From NCBI GenBank assembly GCA_963821325.1, contig CAWGDC010000005.1, positions 434,001-498,000 on the forward strand: DNA of 64,000 nucleotides, written 5' to 3'. Under the pieces are notes generated by a model. It saw only the letters and a list, made by a program, of their open reading frames with translations. It did no database searches and was not told where the DNA came from. Origin of the DNA: PALSA-555 sp963821325 (GTDB lineage Bacteria; Actinomycetota; Acidimicrobiia; IMCC26256; PALSA-555). This document shows, piece after piece, positions 63,960-64,000 of the stretch. The position numbers and the translations under genes are program-made. Position 1 is the stretch's first letter. Each line of letters begins with the position of its first letter.

Positions 63960-64000
63960 GCCTCCCTACTGACCAGGATGGGGGCCGTGATTTCTTACAA

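Overview
The window is very GC-rich DNA from an actinobacterium (Actinomycetota), most likely a member of Acidimicrobiia or a related deep lineage. Four things support the phylum: a mycothiol ligase (mshC), a coenzyme F420:NADP reductase, a DUF3040 protein, and a division cluster with mraZ, sepF, yggT and divIVA. MurE carries the DNPR motif that points to meso-diaminopimelate peptidoglycan. The class assignment is inference. No tRNA, rRNA, CRISPR array, insertion sequence or intact prophage is visible.

Layout. 1-4060: end of a ROK kinase, an LCP-family cell-wall ligase, a possible 38-codon ORF, and a TadE/TadG-like pair. 4061-9790: thioesterase, enoyl-CoA hydratase, HAD hydrolase, alaC, plsC, glpK. 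9787-18868: a glpK-coupled unknown gene, a PPi-type phosphofructokinase, tesB, and a tightly packed run of ltaE, SDR, PIG-L deacetylase, Nudix, dinB, Gfo/Idh oxidoreductase, DUF3040 and MerR. 18814-24152: a reverse-strand transglutaminase/DUF58/MoxR locus, then a small unknown gene and an HNH endonuclease. 24352-43403: the division and cell-wall (dcw) cluster, with candidate MraZ operator repeats, mraZ, a structured RNA leader, rsmH, ftsL, ftsI, murE, murF, mraY, ftsW, murG, murC, murB, ftsQ, ftsZ, pgeF, yggS, sepF, yggT, DUF72 and divIVA. murD is not in its usual place between mraY and ftsW. 43404-50780: ileS (type 2), DUF167, a DksA-like protein with a lysine-rich tail, lspA, an exported protein, and an rluD-type pseudouridine synthase. 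50939-58326: a two-component system, an Rrf2 regulator, a phosphodiesterase, and dnaE behind a 25-bp palindrome resembling two inverted DnaA boxes. 58340-63420: npdG, mshC, thrS, a HIT protein and small membrane proteins. 63426-63959: a 5'-truncated winged-helix gene, possibly a mobile-element remnant.

How they work together: the central 19 kb makes lipid II precursors (MurE, F, C, B, MraY, MurG), polymerises and crosslinks peptidoglycan (FtsW, FtsI), builds the divisome (FtsZ, FtsQ, FtsL, SepF) and directs polar growth (DivIVA). Most genes overlap by 1-10 bases, so translational coupling is likely.

Data quality: about 30 reading-frame breaks are visible, many in genes that should be essential (murG, murE, murF, murC, ftsW, rsmH, lspA). 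They are most simply read as single-base indel errors in the assembly, not as pseudogenes. Coordinates of the broken genes span the whole locus, and the break positions are given in each entry.
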